From contig JABXHY010000009.1 of the NCBI GenBank assembly GCA_013373375.1, forward strand, positions 1-64,000: a DNA stretch of 64,000 bases. Direction: 5' to 3'. Under the pieces are notes generated by a model. The model was not told the DNA's origin, did not search any database, and saw nothing but the letters and a program-made list of their open reading frames with translations. Every line of letters starts with the position of its first letter. Position 1 is the first letter of the stretch. The position numbers and the translations under genes were made by a program. This document shows positions 35,654-44,639 of this stretch, in pieces. The DNA is from Gammaproteobacteria bacterium. GTDB lineage: Bacteria; Pseudomonadota; Gammaproteobacteria; Enterobacterales; Kangiellaceae.

Positions 35654-36634
35654 TTATTGAGTCGGTCCTTTATAATTCATATACCAGTGTTGAAGTTTTG
35701 GTAACATTTCAAATCGAACGGCAGGATGCAAGTGGTGCATTTTATGATACCCAATATTCCTAGGAAATATAAAGAAGCGAAGCAGTAATCCTGCCGGCTG
35801 ATCATTAGTGTATTGCACAATATTAATGGGAGAGTGGTCATTGGTTACTTCATGAGTATGTTCTTCTACCACTCGATAACTGTTAAGAATTGAGGCGACA
35901 ACTAGAGGAATTATGTAGTACAAAATCATCCAGTGAGTGAATACAACACACAGTACGATTAATAGCGATTGATAAATGATTTGTCCGATATCTTTCGCCA
36001 TGCACAAATCAATTTCATTTGAATCTCTTAAATTGTCACTCGTTTTATCACCAAAGAATACTTTCGCATATTGGTTTTTCAGCTCTGGATAAATGCGTGC
36101 GATAAGTCCAAAGTAAGGTCTTATGCACCAAGCGATAATGACTAAGATTCCTCTTAAATAACTGAAAACGCGAAGTATCCGACTGCTCTCAACTCCTGTT
36201 TTAAGATAAGGGTCATCATGTGAGCAAGCGTATCGATGATGTCTTAAATGATGGTAACGCATACTCTCAATAGAGAGACCTATAGGATACCCTCCTAACC
36301 AATCAACCAAAGAGGAATACACACTATCGACTCGCTTTACATGGCACGCATCATGGAGTAATGCACCTAATGCGATAAATCGACCGCTAATGACTAACGC
36401 GCCAAGTGGATATAGCCAGATAGGCGCGAACCATAAAACTAGCCATGTTAGTATTATCATTATCCACTCTTGAGCCATATACTTGGCAATATCCTTTAAA
36501 TTTACTTTTAACAATAAACTTGCAGGAACAGCCTTTTTAGCCTCAATAGTAATATGTGGACTTTTCCAGTTATGGTTAGAAATATTTTCAGATGTACTAT
36601 TAACGTTCACAAAGTTTTCTACTGTATTGCGCAC
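35654..36634 (-). CDS. fatty acid desaturase family protein
   Basis: This 326-aa second membrane diiron enzyme has His boxes HDACHVKRV (about 92-100), HHLRHHRYA (about 127-135) and HKMHHLHP (about 304-311), with an additional HTHEVTNDH. Box spacing and the four to five hydrophobic segments are standard for the family. It is not the same subfamily as the operon desaturase (box 1 is H-D-x-x-H rather than H-E-x-x-H). It is monocistronic by spacing, 504 bases before the operon and 80 bases after the DUF1624 gene. The substrate is unknown. Confidence 0.92.
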   Translation of the reverse strand: MRNTVENFVNVNSTSENISNHNWKSPHITIEAKKAVPASLLLKVNLKDIAKYMAQEWIMIILTWLVLWFAPIWLYPLGALVISGRFIALGALLHDACHVKRVDSVYSSLVDWLGGYPIGLSIESMRYHHLRHHRYACSHDDPYLKTGVESSRILRVFSYLRGILVIIAWCIRPYFGLIARIYPELKNQYAKVFFGDKTSDNLRDSNEIDLCMAKDIGQIIYQSLLIVLCVVFTHWMILYYIIPLVVASILNSYRVVEEHTHEVTNDHSPINIVQYTNDQPAGLLLRFFIFPRNIGYHKMHHLHPAVRFEMLPKLQHWYMNYKGPTQ

Positions 36635-36714
36635 TGACTTAAGCGATTAAAAAATCCATTATAAGGAAATCAACTTCAAAGTTCTTGAGATAATTTTGAC
36701 ACTACAATTGCGGA

Positions 36715-37953
36715 TTATAAATAACTTAACCACCAATGTTTATTCTGAGACTTTACCCGGTTCATCCAGGCCGCAAAAGGATATAGTGCGATCATTAATA
36801 CCACCCAAGCAATATAAACACCGAATAAACTAAGCCCATATCCATTTGGAAACATAAAATATAATGTAAAAAACTGTTGTATTTCGAACCCCTGAAGAAC
36901 ACCTAACACACATGCTGCGGAGTGTATCAATAGTAAGTGAGCAATATATACGGCAAAAGGCGCTCGTCCGAAAGTAATGCAAGCGGATTGTATGGGTCTT
37001 GGGATCTTATGATAGGCCGCTAATATCAAACTGCCTACACCAAGGGTTAATAAAGTAAATAATAAACTAGGTGGATATTTAGTGACATTAAAAATGCTTC
37101 GTAAGGTTAACTCAATGTCATCATAGACTTTCCACTCGTTTGGATCACCATATGCCTGAGTGAGTCGCAAAAGAAAAAATAAAAGTAGCATAGAAATACC
37201 AACAACTAACCATTGAAGTGATTGCTTTTCATTTGAATTGTTAAATAAAGAGGCTGCAGAATATCCGAGCAAAATAATACCGATCCAAGGCAATGGAGGA
37301 TACGCAATAAATAAAGAAAAAGGACCAAAAGAACTGGCCATTTGAGCATGAAGGCTTACCCATAGCGGAACACCTGTTTCACCAAAATTTGGCGTTGGCC
37401 AAAAACTATCAAGGCTATTGTGACCAACTACAATTATTAATCCAAGGATCAAACACACTTTTGCCCCCAGCAACTGCAATCCGCCAAGAACAATCATAGA
37501 AACACCTATCGCGCCAATAACCTGAAACGACAGACCGACTAACCCACCAAGAAAAGGTAAGCCTGAAAAATTGAATGTCCAAAGTTGCGATACGACCACT
37601 AACTCTATCAATACAAGCCAGAGACCTCGCGTTAATAAAAAACGACCAACTTCTTGAGGTGAGCGCCGAATAGCTAAAAGTCCTGCGCTTGTTCCTGCGA
37701 GAAAAACAAAAATAGGGGCACATAAGTGGGTAATGATACGAGTAAAAAACGTTGCCAGACTCGCATCATCTGATGTAGGGTTTTGCGCAACAAGCCCCGC
37801 TCCCAGGTAATCACGAACATGGTCCAGCGCCATTATGATAATAACCAAACCGCGTAAAAAATCGATATTATCAAGTCGGTATGGTCGCCCAATTACTTTC
37901 GAATCTTCTGCTTGCCCACTTGGTTTAAGTGACGATATTTGAGGTGCTGTCAT
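36715..37953 (-). CDS. DUF1624 family membrane protein (heparan-alpha-glucosaminide acetyltransferase-like)
   Basis: This 412-aa protein has about ten hydrophobic segments. The N-terminal RLDNIDFLRGLVIIIMALDHVRDYL (about residues 26-50) is the DUF1624 signature, in which the first His takes the transacetylase position. Related eukaryotic proteins acetylate sugars across a membrane; bacterial members have mostly unknown substrates. It lies upstream of the second desaturase in the same direction, with an 80-bp gap. Confidence 0.88.
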   Translation of the reverse strand: MTAPQISSLKPSGQAEDSKVIGRPYRLDNIDFLRGLVIIIMALDHVRDYLGAGLVAQNPTSDDASLATFFTRIITHLCAPIFVFLAGTSAGLLAIRRSPQEVGRFLLTRGLWLVLIELVVVSQLWTFNFSGLPFLGGLVGLSFQVIGAIGVSMIVLGGLQLLGAKVCLILGLIIVVGHNSLDSFWPTPNFGETGVPLWVSLHAQMASSFGPFSLFIAYPPLPWIGIILLGYSAASLFNNSNEKQSLQWLVVGISMLLLFFLLRLTQAYGDPNEWKVYDDIELTLRSIFNVTKYPPSLLFTLLTLGVGSLILAAYHKIPRPIQSACITFGRAPFAVYIAHLLLIHSAACVLGVLQGFEIQQFFTLYFMFPNGYGLSLFGVYIAWVVLMIALYPFAAWMNRVKSQNKHWWLSYL

Positions 37954-38162
37954 ACAATTCCCTTTGAATACTCAATATTATTATCGGAGCTAGCATGCCA
38001 TGGTCTTTAAAAAATTAAAAGTGAAAGGTGAGTTCACAATATTAAAGAATAATTTTAAGAGATAGCGATGCCATTAAATCAATATCATTGCTGCGATGAA
38101 ATAGAAAATCGCAGCAATCGAATACCGTTAAAACGACTTGTAAAATAGTTTACTTTGATAAA

Positions 38163-39362
38163 TTACTCGGTCTGTTGGCAACGTAATCTCAAATTATCAC
38201 AGTAACGCCCGCTGCACTGTAATCCAGAAACATAAGCAACACCCGGACATTTCCCCAATCCTTGTTCTTCAGAAAAAGCATCTGTCCATGTTGCCGTTGG
38301 AAAATAATGACTACGATAAATCGCTCTTAGGTTATCACAATATCGACCATCACACTCTAACCCAACTAACACAGTATAATTAGAGCCAGTGGTATTATTG
38401 TTTCCATCAGAAATCCAAACAGACGCTTTATAAGGTGCTCCAGAAGGAACTACATCAGGAATATTTGAGCACTTTAAACGCTTATTATCACAATAACGAC
38501 CCTGACACTCGATTCCCGTCACTACTCTATTATCGGGACATATTTCAGTACCCGTTCCTTCTTCAGAAAACCAATTAGTAAAAACGCTGTCTTCATCAGC
38601 AAAGAAATGAGGATAACCAGGAGGCTTGAATCGATTTAAGTTATTTAAGAAGTTACTGTCTTTCAGTGGAATTGTCGCACTACCATAATTAAAAGTATTG
38701 AGTTTGCGTTTTAATTCTGAATTACTAACGCCGTCACCTTTCATTAAACTCCAACTAATAATCGGAGGAGTGACAAATTGACCATAACTGTTTTCCGCAA
38801 TTTCGTTGATTTTTGCAAAACGAAGTGCGTGGGTAGTAATACCATCTTTGTGATACACCACTTTTATCTGCTTTCCATTTCTGGGAATTTCGGAAATAGG
38901 CTTTGTTTCCATATCACCGTGAGCACTGACACTACCATGAGTAACAACGTCATTTTTTGTCCATACAGCCGCCTGTTCCCAATCGTGGCGATGACCAAAC
39001 CAGTCAATTCCTGCAATAACTTGATCCTTTTCAAAATATAGTGAGTAGAAATGCCCACAGTATTTATCTGTTCCAAGGTATATACATTTTTGACGATGTA
39101 ACGTATTAGAGTAAGCTAGAAAATTTGAAGTTCGGCAACCACCCCCTAAACTTCCAGAGGTTTCAAGTCCTGGATTCATTTCCCCAAGACGACTGACGCC
39201 AGCCGCGGGATAACATCCATCTCCATCAAAATCAAAAACCGGGGCAATGTGATTAACTCCTTTGACTGGAGCAGCATCTAAACTGACAAAGTTAGCTGCA
39301 AGTACATTTGAACATAACTGAATCAGGGTGACTAAGATTATTACGATCATTTTATTCTTCAT
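38163..39362 (-). CDS. secreted NPP1-family (NLP) protein with C-terminal CxGRYCDN repeats
   Basis: This 399-aa protein has a signal peptide (residues 1-23, ending LA-AN). The middle domain carries the exact NLP heptapeptide GHRHDWE (residues 123-129; 38976-38996) plus the paired cysteines of the family. NLPs bind plant sphingolipids and are toxic to dicots in some pathogens; many others are not. After about residue 275 three copies of a Cys motif follow: ECQGRYCDNKRLKC, ECDGRYCDNLRAI and QCSGRYCDNLRLRC, a small repeat domain of unknown role. ATG 39362 (GAGG upstream) starts at the signal peptide; 20 further codons are open upstream. The 2-kb neighbourhood shows no secretion genes. Confidence 0.88.
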   Translation of the reverse strand: MKNKMIVIILVTLIQLCSNVLAANFVSLDAAPVKGVNHIAPVFDFDGDGCYPAAGVSRLGEMNPGLETSGSLGGGCRTSNFLAYSNTLHRQKCIYLGTDKYCGHFYSLYFEKDQVIAGIDWFGHRHDWEQAAVWTKNDVVTHGSVSAHGDMETKPISEIPRNGKQIKVVYHKDGITTHALRFAKINEIAENSYGQFVTPPIISWSLMKGDGVSNSELKRKLNTFNYGSATIPLKDSNFLNNLNRFKPPGYPHFFADEDSVFTNWFSEEGTGTEICPDNRVVTGIECQGRYCDNKRLKCSNIPDVVPSGAPYKASVWISDGNNNTTGSNYTVLVGLECDGRYCDNLRAIYRSHYFPTATWTDAFSEEQGLGKCPGVAYVSGLQCSGRYCDNLRLRCQQTE

Positions 39363-39805
39363 TTTCGATACCTCACTATTAATTAGATCAATAGCAGCAA
39401 AGACATCGTCTCTTGAAAGCAAACATCATCAATAACAACTTTATTGAATCAACAGACACATTACCTTCCATCCCACATAACGAATTGCGTAATCAATACG
39501 GATAATTTTTTTCCCGCTCATACTATTCTTTTATAAAGTAGAGCATATTACAAAAGATAAATATATTTGCCCTTAAACCAGATATTGCTGGAATATTTTT
39601 CAAGTAAATTATTTTATAGATTAATAAACTCGCGAATGAAAGGACCATATAAAAATGCATCTTATGTAAAACACAATGGATAAAAACAAAGAATCTCAAA
39701 AAAATAGTTGCTGCGCAGTAAGATACTTTTAAATCAATAGAACGATTGAAGTAATACTTTTGAATATTTAGTAGAATAAGAAATGAAAGATAACAAAGCC
39801 TTGAA
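39363..39805. other. gap between NLP gene and Cys/Gly-tail gene
   Basis: This 443-bp AT-rich region should contain the NLP promoter. A - strand frame through here (39523-39876) is hydrophobic only because of base composition, overlaps the neighbouring gene and is not a gene. No RNA or repeat seen. Confidence 0.5.
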
Positions 39806-40441
39806 TTAATCTCCGCCACAGCCACCACAGCCAGATGAATCACTACTAGAACATCCGCTACCGCAACCTGATCCACACCCTATATCGCCAGCACAATATT
39901 TATGACTACCAGGCTTGTTACAGTCTAAGGAATACTTAAATCCATCAGGAATATTCAAGTCTGCGTCAATCGCGAATAGAACAGGAAGAACGGGAGCTGA
40001 ATCGGGAGACATATTTTCGCGAAAACACGAAATCTTCCATGCACGCTTTATTCCGTCTTGGGCTTGTGTAGGCGATCGCATCGCTTCCGCAGGTGTATGA
40101 TGAAGAAATCGACCAAAAGCATCTTGGCAAAAGTTTTTATACTTTAGCGTAAATAGAATAAACTCATGCCATGCAACATCTACAACCTGAGAAGGCATCG
40201 ACACCATTTTACGACCAGCAATATTGCAAAGATGAAAGTATTCTCGTAATCCATCGATAACCAGCTGAGCTTGCTTTTCATTAAGATGAGGGTATTTCTC
40301 AATAATTTTCTTTTCTATTGTGGCGGGAAATCTAAAGTTATCAATAAGCTCCTCTCGTTCATTTGTCACATACTTTCTATAACTCCTGTATAGAAAGTAA
40401 AGCCCGAGAATTCCCACACCAATATAAATAATATTTTCCAT
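39806..40441 (-). CDS. hypothetical membrane-anchored protein with Cys/Gly/Ser-rich tail
   Basis: This 211-aa protein has one N-terminal hydrophobic helix (residues 3-20). A helical soluble domain then contains MPSQVVDVAWHEFILFTLKY (about 82-101), typical of the glycine-rich domain-containing (GRDP) protein family. The last 25 residues are almost entirely Cys, Gly and Ser, with five CGSGC/CGGC-like groups, and could bind a metal cluster. The family role is unknown. It is a single gene between the NLP and VOC genes. Confidence 0.78.
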   Translation of the reverse strand: MENIIYIGVGILGLYFLYRSYRKYVTNEREELIDNFRFPATIEKKIIEKYPHLNEKQAQLVIDGLREYFHLCNIAGRKMVSMPSQVVDVAWHEFILFTLKYKNFCQDAFGRFLHHTPAEAMRSPTQAQDGIKRAWKISCFRENMSPDSAPVLPVLFAIDADLNIPDGFKYSLDCNKPGSHKYCAGDIGCGSGCGSGCSSSDSSGCGGCGGD

Positions 40442-40537
40442 AATTAATATCTACCTTACAACATAAACTTCATTTTTGTATTTTTAATCTTTTATTCATC
40501 TAAGACTTCAACTCAAATTCATTCAACAGGTAAAACT

Positions 40538-40918
40538 CTAATCTTTAATTTCAACTCGCCATGGCGGGTTTAGTCGATTTTTTCCAGCCCAGTAAAGCTT
40601 TATTTTATTACCTGAAGGATCATATAAGATGGCTTCTCGCCATAGATAGCTCTCATCTTTGGGCTCCTGAGCAAACTCAATACCTTTGCTTTTCAACTCT
40701 AATACCCATTGATCTAGGTGTTCGTGCTCAAAATAAATTATAGCGCCGTTACAAAACTCTCCTTCTTCTAAAATAATAGAAAATGTTGCTCCGTTATCAG
40801 GGCACTCAAACCGCGCATAATGTGCTGAGTCAACTATTTGAGTAAATCCTAGTTGTCTATAATATTTCGAAGCTGCTTCGACATTGTTAACTGGAAGAGT
40901 TACTTGATTTAAATTCAC
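40538..40918 (-). CDS. VOC family glyoxalase/bleomycin-resistance-like protein
   Basis: This 126-aa protein fits the vicinal oxygen chelate fold: NLNQVTLPVNNVEAASKYYRQLGF (residues 2-25), a central FECPDNGATFSIIL strand pair, and a C-terminal REAILYDPSGNKIKLYW (about 93-109), where D-P-x-G-N is the classical motif. Metal ligands are incomplete on inspection, so the activity is open. ATG 40918 is the only reasonable start. Confidence 0.88.
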   Translation of the reverse strand: MNLNQVTLPVNNVEAASKYYRQLGFTQIVDSAHYARFECPDNGATFSIILEEGEFCNGAIIYFEHEHLDQWVLELKSKGIEFAQEPKDESYLWREAILYDPSGNKIKLYWAGKNRLNPPWRVEIKD

Positions 40919-41106
40919 TATAAAACTCCGGTATTTTAGCTAACAAGTGCATTCCAAAATTTCTCATTTATAAAGCATATAAAGGTTAGTAACGGAGAAA
41001 TTTACTCTTTTCGAAAATCTAAAGTCACATGATTTTTTTGAGAAATCTCAACCTTTTCTTGGTTCATCCCGAAGGATTTATTTCGTCCTTTGAATCATAT
41101 ATAAGT

Positions 41107-41155
41107 AAAATATACACCACCTATTATGCGATGCACAATAGGTAGTGTATATTTT
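41107..41155. repeat. long inverted repeat in an intergenic region
   Basis: The arm at 41107-41125 (AAAATATACACCACCTATT) pairs with 41137-41155 over 18 of 19 positions around an 11-base loop, followed by TT and AATT. Termination is unlikely because both neighbouring genes point away from it. A relic mobile-element end or a regulatory hairpin remain options. Confidence 0.75.
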
Positions 41156-41425
41156 TAATTTCATAACAAGAAATAAAAATGACTGAAATCGAATATGGGG
41201 TGTTGTTATAACGATAGAACAAATGGCGACTTAACCTACTAAAGCTACCTGTTAATTATTGGTATCGAATTAAACAAAATTTATAAGCTTATTAAAACAT
41301 GAGTTGGACTCAATCGGCTCACAATTTATAACATATTAAGTTTAGGTTATTAAGCCATACACATTATCATGTTCATTTTTAGAGTTTATGAAAAACTCTC
41401 ATTTTTTTTGATTTTATTATTTTGA
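41156..41425. other. remainder of gap between VOC gene and KAS III remnant
   Basis: Together with 40919-41106 this makes about 500 bases without an intact gene. The region is AT-rich with a T run at 41402-41409. Nothing else was recognised. Confidence 0.4.
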
Positions 41426-41722
41426 CCGCTAAATTTCATCGTTCGAATTAATGACCAACCCAGTATTTATCGTGACAAATTTTTACGCTCGAATGGAATT
41501 AAAAGCCGACACTATGCAGTAGATAGAAATGGCAAGCCAACTCACTTAACCGATCAGCTAGTAGCGGAAGCTATTAAAGAATCGGTAATTAACTTAGGTT
41601 GTGAAACCAATAGTCTGGATATGATTTCTGTTGGCACTACCCTACCCGATATTTTGGCGCCAGGAATTGCTTCAATGGTCCATGGAGGTGCTGGTGGTAA
41701 AAATGAACAAAATAAACTTTAA
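41426..41722 (+). pseudogene. internal fragment of a beta-ketoacyl-ACP synthase III gene
   Basis: The frame after a TGA at 41423-41425 encodes a piece of a KAS III-like thiolase-fold protein: DQPSIYRDKFLRSNGIKSRHYAVDRNGK (41453-41536), LTDQLVAEAIKESV, then ISVGTTLPDILAPGIASMVHG (about 41622-41684). This matches the segment just before the catalytic Cys in dialkylresorcinol/aryl-polyene type KAS III enzymes. Both the N-terminal 35 or so residues and everything after M-V-H-G, including the Cys-His-Asn triad, are missing. It reads into G-G-A-G-G-K and a stop at 41720. It is a degraded remnant, overlapping the start of the next gene by 20 bases. Confidence 0.7.
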
Positions 41723-42146
41723 TTCTTTGAATTTGCCTCCGGTCGATATTGAGCAGCAGCGCAAGCGTTGGTTAAATTTGGATATCGAAACTTCAGCTTA
41801 TGTAATGGTATTTTTCCTTGTATTATTTTTATCGGACGAAGAAGGAGGGCGAGCTGCGCTTTCGTTGCAGTTTGATGAAAGTCTTTTTTCGTCATTAGCC
41901 AATTTAACAGGAGATGATTATTTTCGTTACCTGTGTCCGATGAAATACACGCATATGCTTCGATACCATCTTGATGTTGTAAAAGATTTGCGTACCCACA
42001 TGATGTCCATAGACTTTGCTTATAATGAGCTGTTGAACTTAAAGCTTAAGCAATTGCAAACACCTGACTCACTTCCTGATGACTCTGAAAATAACACTCC
42101 TTCACATTCAGATAAAGTCGAAGCAATAGAAGCTGTCGCGGTTTGA
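41703..42146 (+). CDS. hypothetical protein between KAS III remnant and KAS II
   Basis: This 147-aa protein has a hydrophobic segment at about residues 30-42 (SAYVMVFFLVLFL), followed by a helical soluble part. I do not recognise the family. ATG 41703 is preferred; the frame is open to 41631, but the upstream residues come from the KAS III remnant region. GGTGG lies before the ATG. The stop lies in a hairpin. Its place between two ketosynthase genes suggests a role in the same pathway, but there is no motif evidence. Confidence 0.65.
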   Translation: MNKINFNSLNLPPVDIEQQRKRWLNLDIETSAYVMVFFLVLFLSDEEGGRAALSLQFDESLFSSLANLTGDDYFRYLCPMKYTHMLRYHLDVVKDLRTHMMSIDFAYNELLNLKLKQLQTPDSLPDDSENNTPSHSDKVEAIEAVAV

Positions 42147-42157
42147 TCCGCGGCAGC
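42132..42157 (+). terminator. GC-rich hairpin at the stop of the small protein gene
   Basis: GCTGTCGCGG (42132-42141), loop TTTGAT containing the stop TGA, and CCGCGGCAGC (42148-42157) pair at all ten positions with one G-U. No T tract follows, so it may slow, rather than end, transcription into the KAS II gene. Confidence 0.5.
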
Positions 42158-42285
42158 CTTCACAAATCACATTCGTCACCCATCAATTTAGCCAGACGTT
42201 CGTCACCAAAATGTATTAAATCTTTCATAATGTTGACACGCTAGTTTTTGACAATCTCCTCGTGCTAAAAGCGAGAGGATGCATT

Positions 42286-43506
42286 ATGTTACATCGAGTT
42301 GTGATTACTGGAATGGGCGTTGTTTCGCCTATTGGAAATACACTGCAAGAGAACTGGCATTCATTGACCGCAGGACATTCAGGAATTGACTACATTAATA
42401 AATTCGATACCGGCGAATTTCCAATTAAAATTGCGGGACAAGTCAAACTTGATATTTCTGAAAGACTAGTTGATAAAAATGCCAAAAGACTGGATCCATT
42501 TATTCAGTACGCATTAATTGCAGCAGAAGAAGCAATTGATCAAGCAGGCATAAGAGATAAAACCGAAGTGGGTGTTGTGATTGGCTCAGGACAGGGCGGC
42601 ATCAGTAATATAGAAAGGGAACACACAAAGCTCACCCAAGGTCAGCTTAGACGTTTAACGCCTTACTTTATACCTTCTTCCGTGATTGGTATGGCAGCAG
42701 GATACGTTTCATCACATTTCAATTTTGTAGGTCCAAACTACGGAGTTACATCTGCGTGTGCCACTTCAGCTCATGCCATAATTGATGCTGCGCGAATGAT
42801 AGCGCTGGGTGAAATTGATACCGTCGTCACCGGCGGCTCAGAAGCAACGATAACGCCTCTTTCTCTTGCCGGCTTTTCTCGCTTGAACGCGTTATGTTTG
42901 GATCAATCGCCGAGTAATGCTTCAAAACCGTTTGATTTAAATCGCAGTGGATTTGTATCTGGTGAAGGTGCTGGTGTGTTGGTTTTAGAAAGTTATGAGT
43001 CGGCACTAAAGCGAAACGCTACAATTTATGGTGAGCTTGTTGGTTATGGCGCGACGTCTGACGCTTATCACATTACAGCGCCATGTCCGGAAGGAAAGGG
43101 GCAATCGTCTGCCATGCGAAAAGCACTTAGTATGGCGGGGTTGAATCCGGAACAAGTTGATTACATTAACGCTCATGGTACTTCAACTAAACTCAACGAT
43201 AAAATTGAAACCAAAGCCATTCGAGATGTTTTTTCAGAAGCAGCAAAAACCGTTTCCATTAGTTCAACCAAATCAATGACTGGCCATTTACTGGGCGCCG
43301 CTGGTGTAGTCGAAAGTATATTTTCCTTACTAGCACTCAATCACAATACAATACCGCCAACGATAAATTTAAACGATGCTGATCCTGATTGTGATTTGGA
43401 TTACACGCCCAACCACGCAAAACAGAAAAAGGTGGATATTTGTCTGTCAAACTCATTTGGCTTTGGTGGCACTAATGCATCATTGGTATTTAAGAAAGTT
43501 GCTTAA
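42286..43506 (+). CDS. beta-ketoacyl-ACP synthase II (FabF-like)
   Basis: This 406-aa condensing enzyme is of the FabF type. The active-site Cys is in NYGVTSACATSAHAIIDAARM (about residues 155-175), the first His in YINAHGTSTKLND (about 296-308), and the Lys/His block in SSTKSMTGHLLGAAGVVES (about 325-343). The C-terminal NSFGFGGTNASLVF is typical. It extends acyl-ACP with malonyl-ACP. The start is taken at ATG 42286, after GAGAGGA (42271-42278); the frame extends to 42262 but without a site. A second fabF beside a dead KAS III suggests a specialised lipid or polyketide route rather than the housekeeping copy. Confidence 0.93.
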   Translation: MLHRVVITGMGVVSPIGNTLQENWHSLTAGHSGIDYINKFDTGEFPIKIAGQVKLDISERLVDKNAKRLDPFIQYALIAAEEAIDQAGIRDKTEVGVVIGSGQGGISNIEREHTKLTQGQLRRLTPYFIPSSVIGMAAGYVSSHFNFVGPNYGVTSACATSAHAIIDAARMIALGEIDTVVTGGSEATITPLSLAGFSRLNALCLDQSPSNASKPFDLNRSGFVSGEGAGVLVLESYESALKRNATIYGELVGYGATSDAYHITAPCPEGKGQSSAMRKALSMAGLNPEQVDYINAHGTSTKLNDKIETKAIRDVFSEAAKTVSISSTKSMTGHLLGAAGVVESIFSLLALNHNTIPPTINLNDADPDCDLDYTPNHAKQKKVDICLSNSFGFGGTNASLVFKKVA

Positions 43507-43591
43507 TAACTTCTATTGATTTTAAGGAATCAATTTTCAATCTAAACGTAGACTTTATAGAGATTAAAAAATAAATTAAAGAGCAACTAAG

Positions 43592-44383
43592 ATGCGATAC
43601 TCAACTTTATTTTTATCTGACATTCATCTTGGGTATAAAGATTGTAAAGCAGAGTTCCTATTAAATTTATTAGATAATATTAACTGCGACACCTTGTATT
43701 TAGTTGGTGACATCATTGATATCTGGTCTTTAAAACGAAAACTGTTTTGGCCTGAAGAGCATCATCGTTTACTTTATCGATTACTTAACTTACCCAAAGA
43801 AGGCACTCGTGTAATTTATATTCCGGGTAATCATGATCAAGCAATGCGCGAATTTAGTCATTTTTCAATGAACGAGATTAAAATACACAAAGATATCATT
43901 CATGAAACTATAAACGGGCATCGACTATTAGTGATACACGGTGATGCATTTGACAGCGCCGTATGTGTAGGTCCATTACTTGGGTGGATCGGAGATAGAA
44001 TGTACGACTTTTTATTATTCTTGAATCGTTGGTTTAATAGATGCCGTCGTCTTATTGGATTACCCTATTGGTCTCTGTCTTCGTTCATAAAAAAGCGAGT
44101 CAATCGAGCGCAACAATTTATCAAACGATTTATCGAGGTAACGTCAAGGTTTGCAAATAAAAAGGGACTTGATGGCGTTATATGCGGTCATATTCACCAA
44201 GCTGACTTACAACATACTGCTAATGGTTTATACGCAAACTGCGGCGACTGGATAGAAAACTGTACCTTTTTGGTCGAAAATCAATTTGGGGAAATCGAAC
44301 TTCACTACTGGGCCGATCATCAAGAAAAACTCATCGTAAAGCCAGTACACTCAATGACGCAAGTCACTCGTAAAGCGGCATAG
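43592..44383 (+). CDS. UDP-2,3-diacylglucosamine diphosphatase-like metallophosphoesterase (LpxH family)
   Basis: This 263-aa calcineurin-type phosphoesterase of the LpxH/COG2908 group has the metal-binding blocks LFLSDIHLGYKD (residues 5-16), YLVGDIIDIWSLK (about 36-48), IPGNHDQAM (about 78-86), VIHGDAFD and CGHIHQADLQHT (about 198-209). Many members of this wider group are not the essential LpxH of lipid A synthesis. Its position after KAS II links it to a lipid-related locus. The gap to KAS II is 85 bases. Confidence 0.88.
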   Translation: MRYSTLFLSDIHLGYKDCKAEFLLNLLDNINCDTLYLVGDIIDIWSLKRKLFWPEEHHRLLYRLLNLPKEGTRVIYIPGNHDQAMREFSHFSMNEIKIHKDIIHETINGHRLLVIHGDAFDSAVCVGPLLGWIGDRMYDFLLFLNRWFNRCRRLIGLPYWSLSSFIKKRVNRAQQFIKRFIEVTSRFANKKGLDGVICGHIHQADLQHTANGLYANCGDWIENCTFLVENQFGEIELHYWADHQEKLIVKPVHSMTQVTRKAA

Positions 44384-44489
44384 TTTGACCCGAGTCTCAT
44401 GAATTCAATTATTCATTATCCTGACTCTTATCTGCCGCTTTTGGAGCAATTACTCATCAAGATAAACTCAATGTCAGTTTATAAATAAG

Positions 44490-44636
44490 TCATTTCTATT
44501 AGGCCAAATCATAAGCTCGAATATTGGTAGCACCATCATAGTATATTCAACCGGCTTGACCCCTTCGCGTCTTCGCCTTATTGCTAATTTCATCGAGCTT
44601 CGCTTGAGACAAAGGAAACTTGTTTGGAACAAAAAT
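44490..44636 (-). pseudogene. broken reading frame past the immunity gene, possible displaced toxin-tip remnant
   Basis: After the double stop of the immunity gene the same frame continues without interruption for about 31 codons (VPNKFPLSQAKLDEISNK then AKTRRGQAG), meets TGA, then runs on (IYYDGATNIRAYDLA) to TAA. The hydrophilic, well-mixed composition is protein-like. Rhs loci often keep orphan toxin tips downstream of the immunity gene; this could be one. The link rests on position and composition only. Confidence 0.35.
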
Positions 44637-44639
44637 CTA

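Noticed and set aside
39523-39876. 117-codon - strand frame with many hydrophobic residues
   Set aside because: It overlaps the end of the Cys/Gly-tail gene in another frame, and its hydrophobicity comes from an AT-rich non-coding stretch.
42262-42285. Upstream start for the FabF-like gene
   Set aside because: The extra eight residues precede the conserved N-terminus of the family, and the only ribosome site fits ATG 42286.
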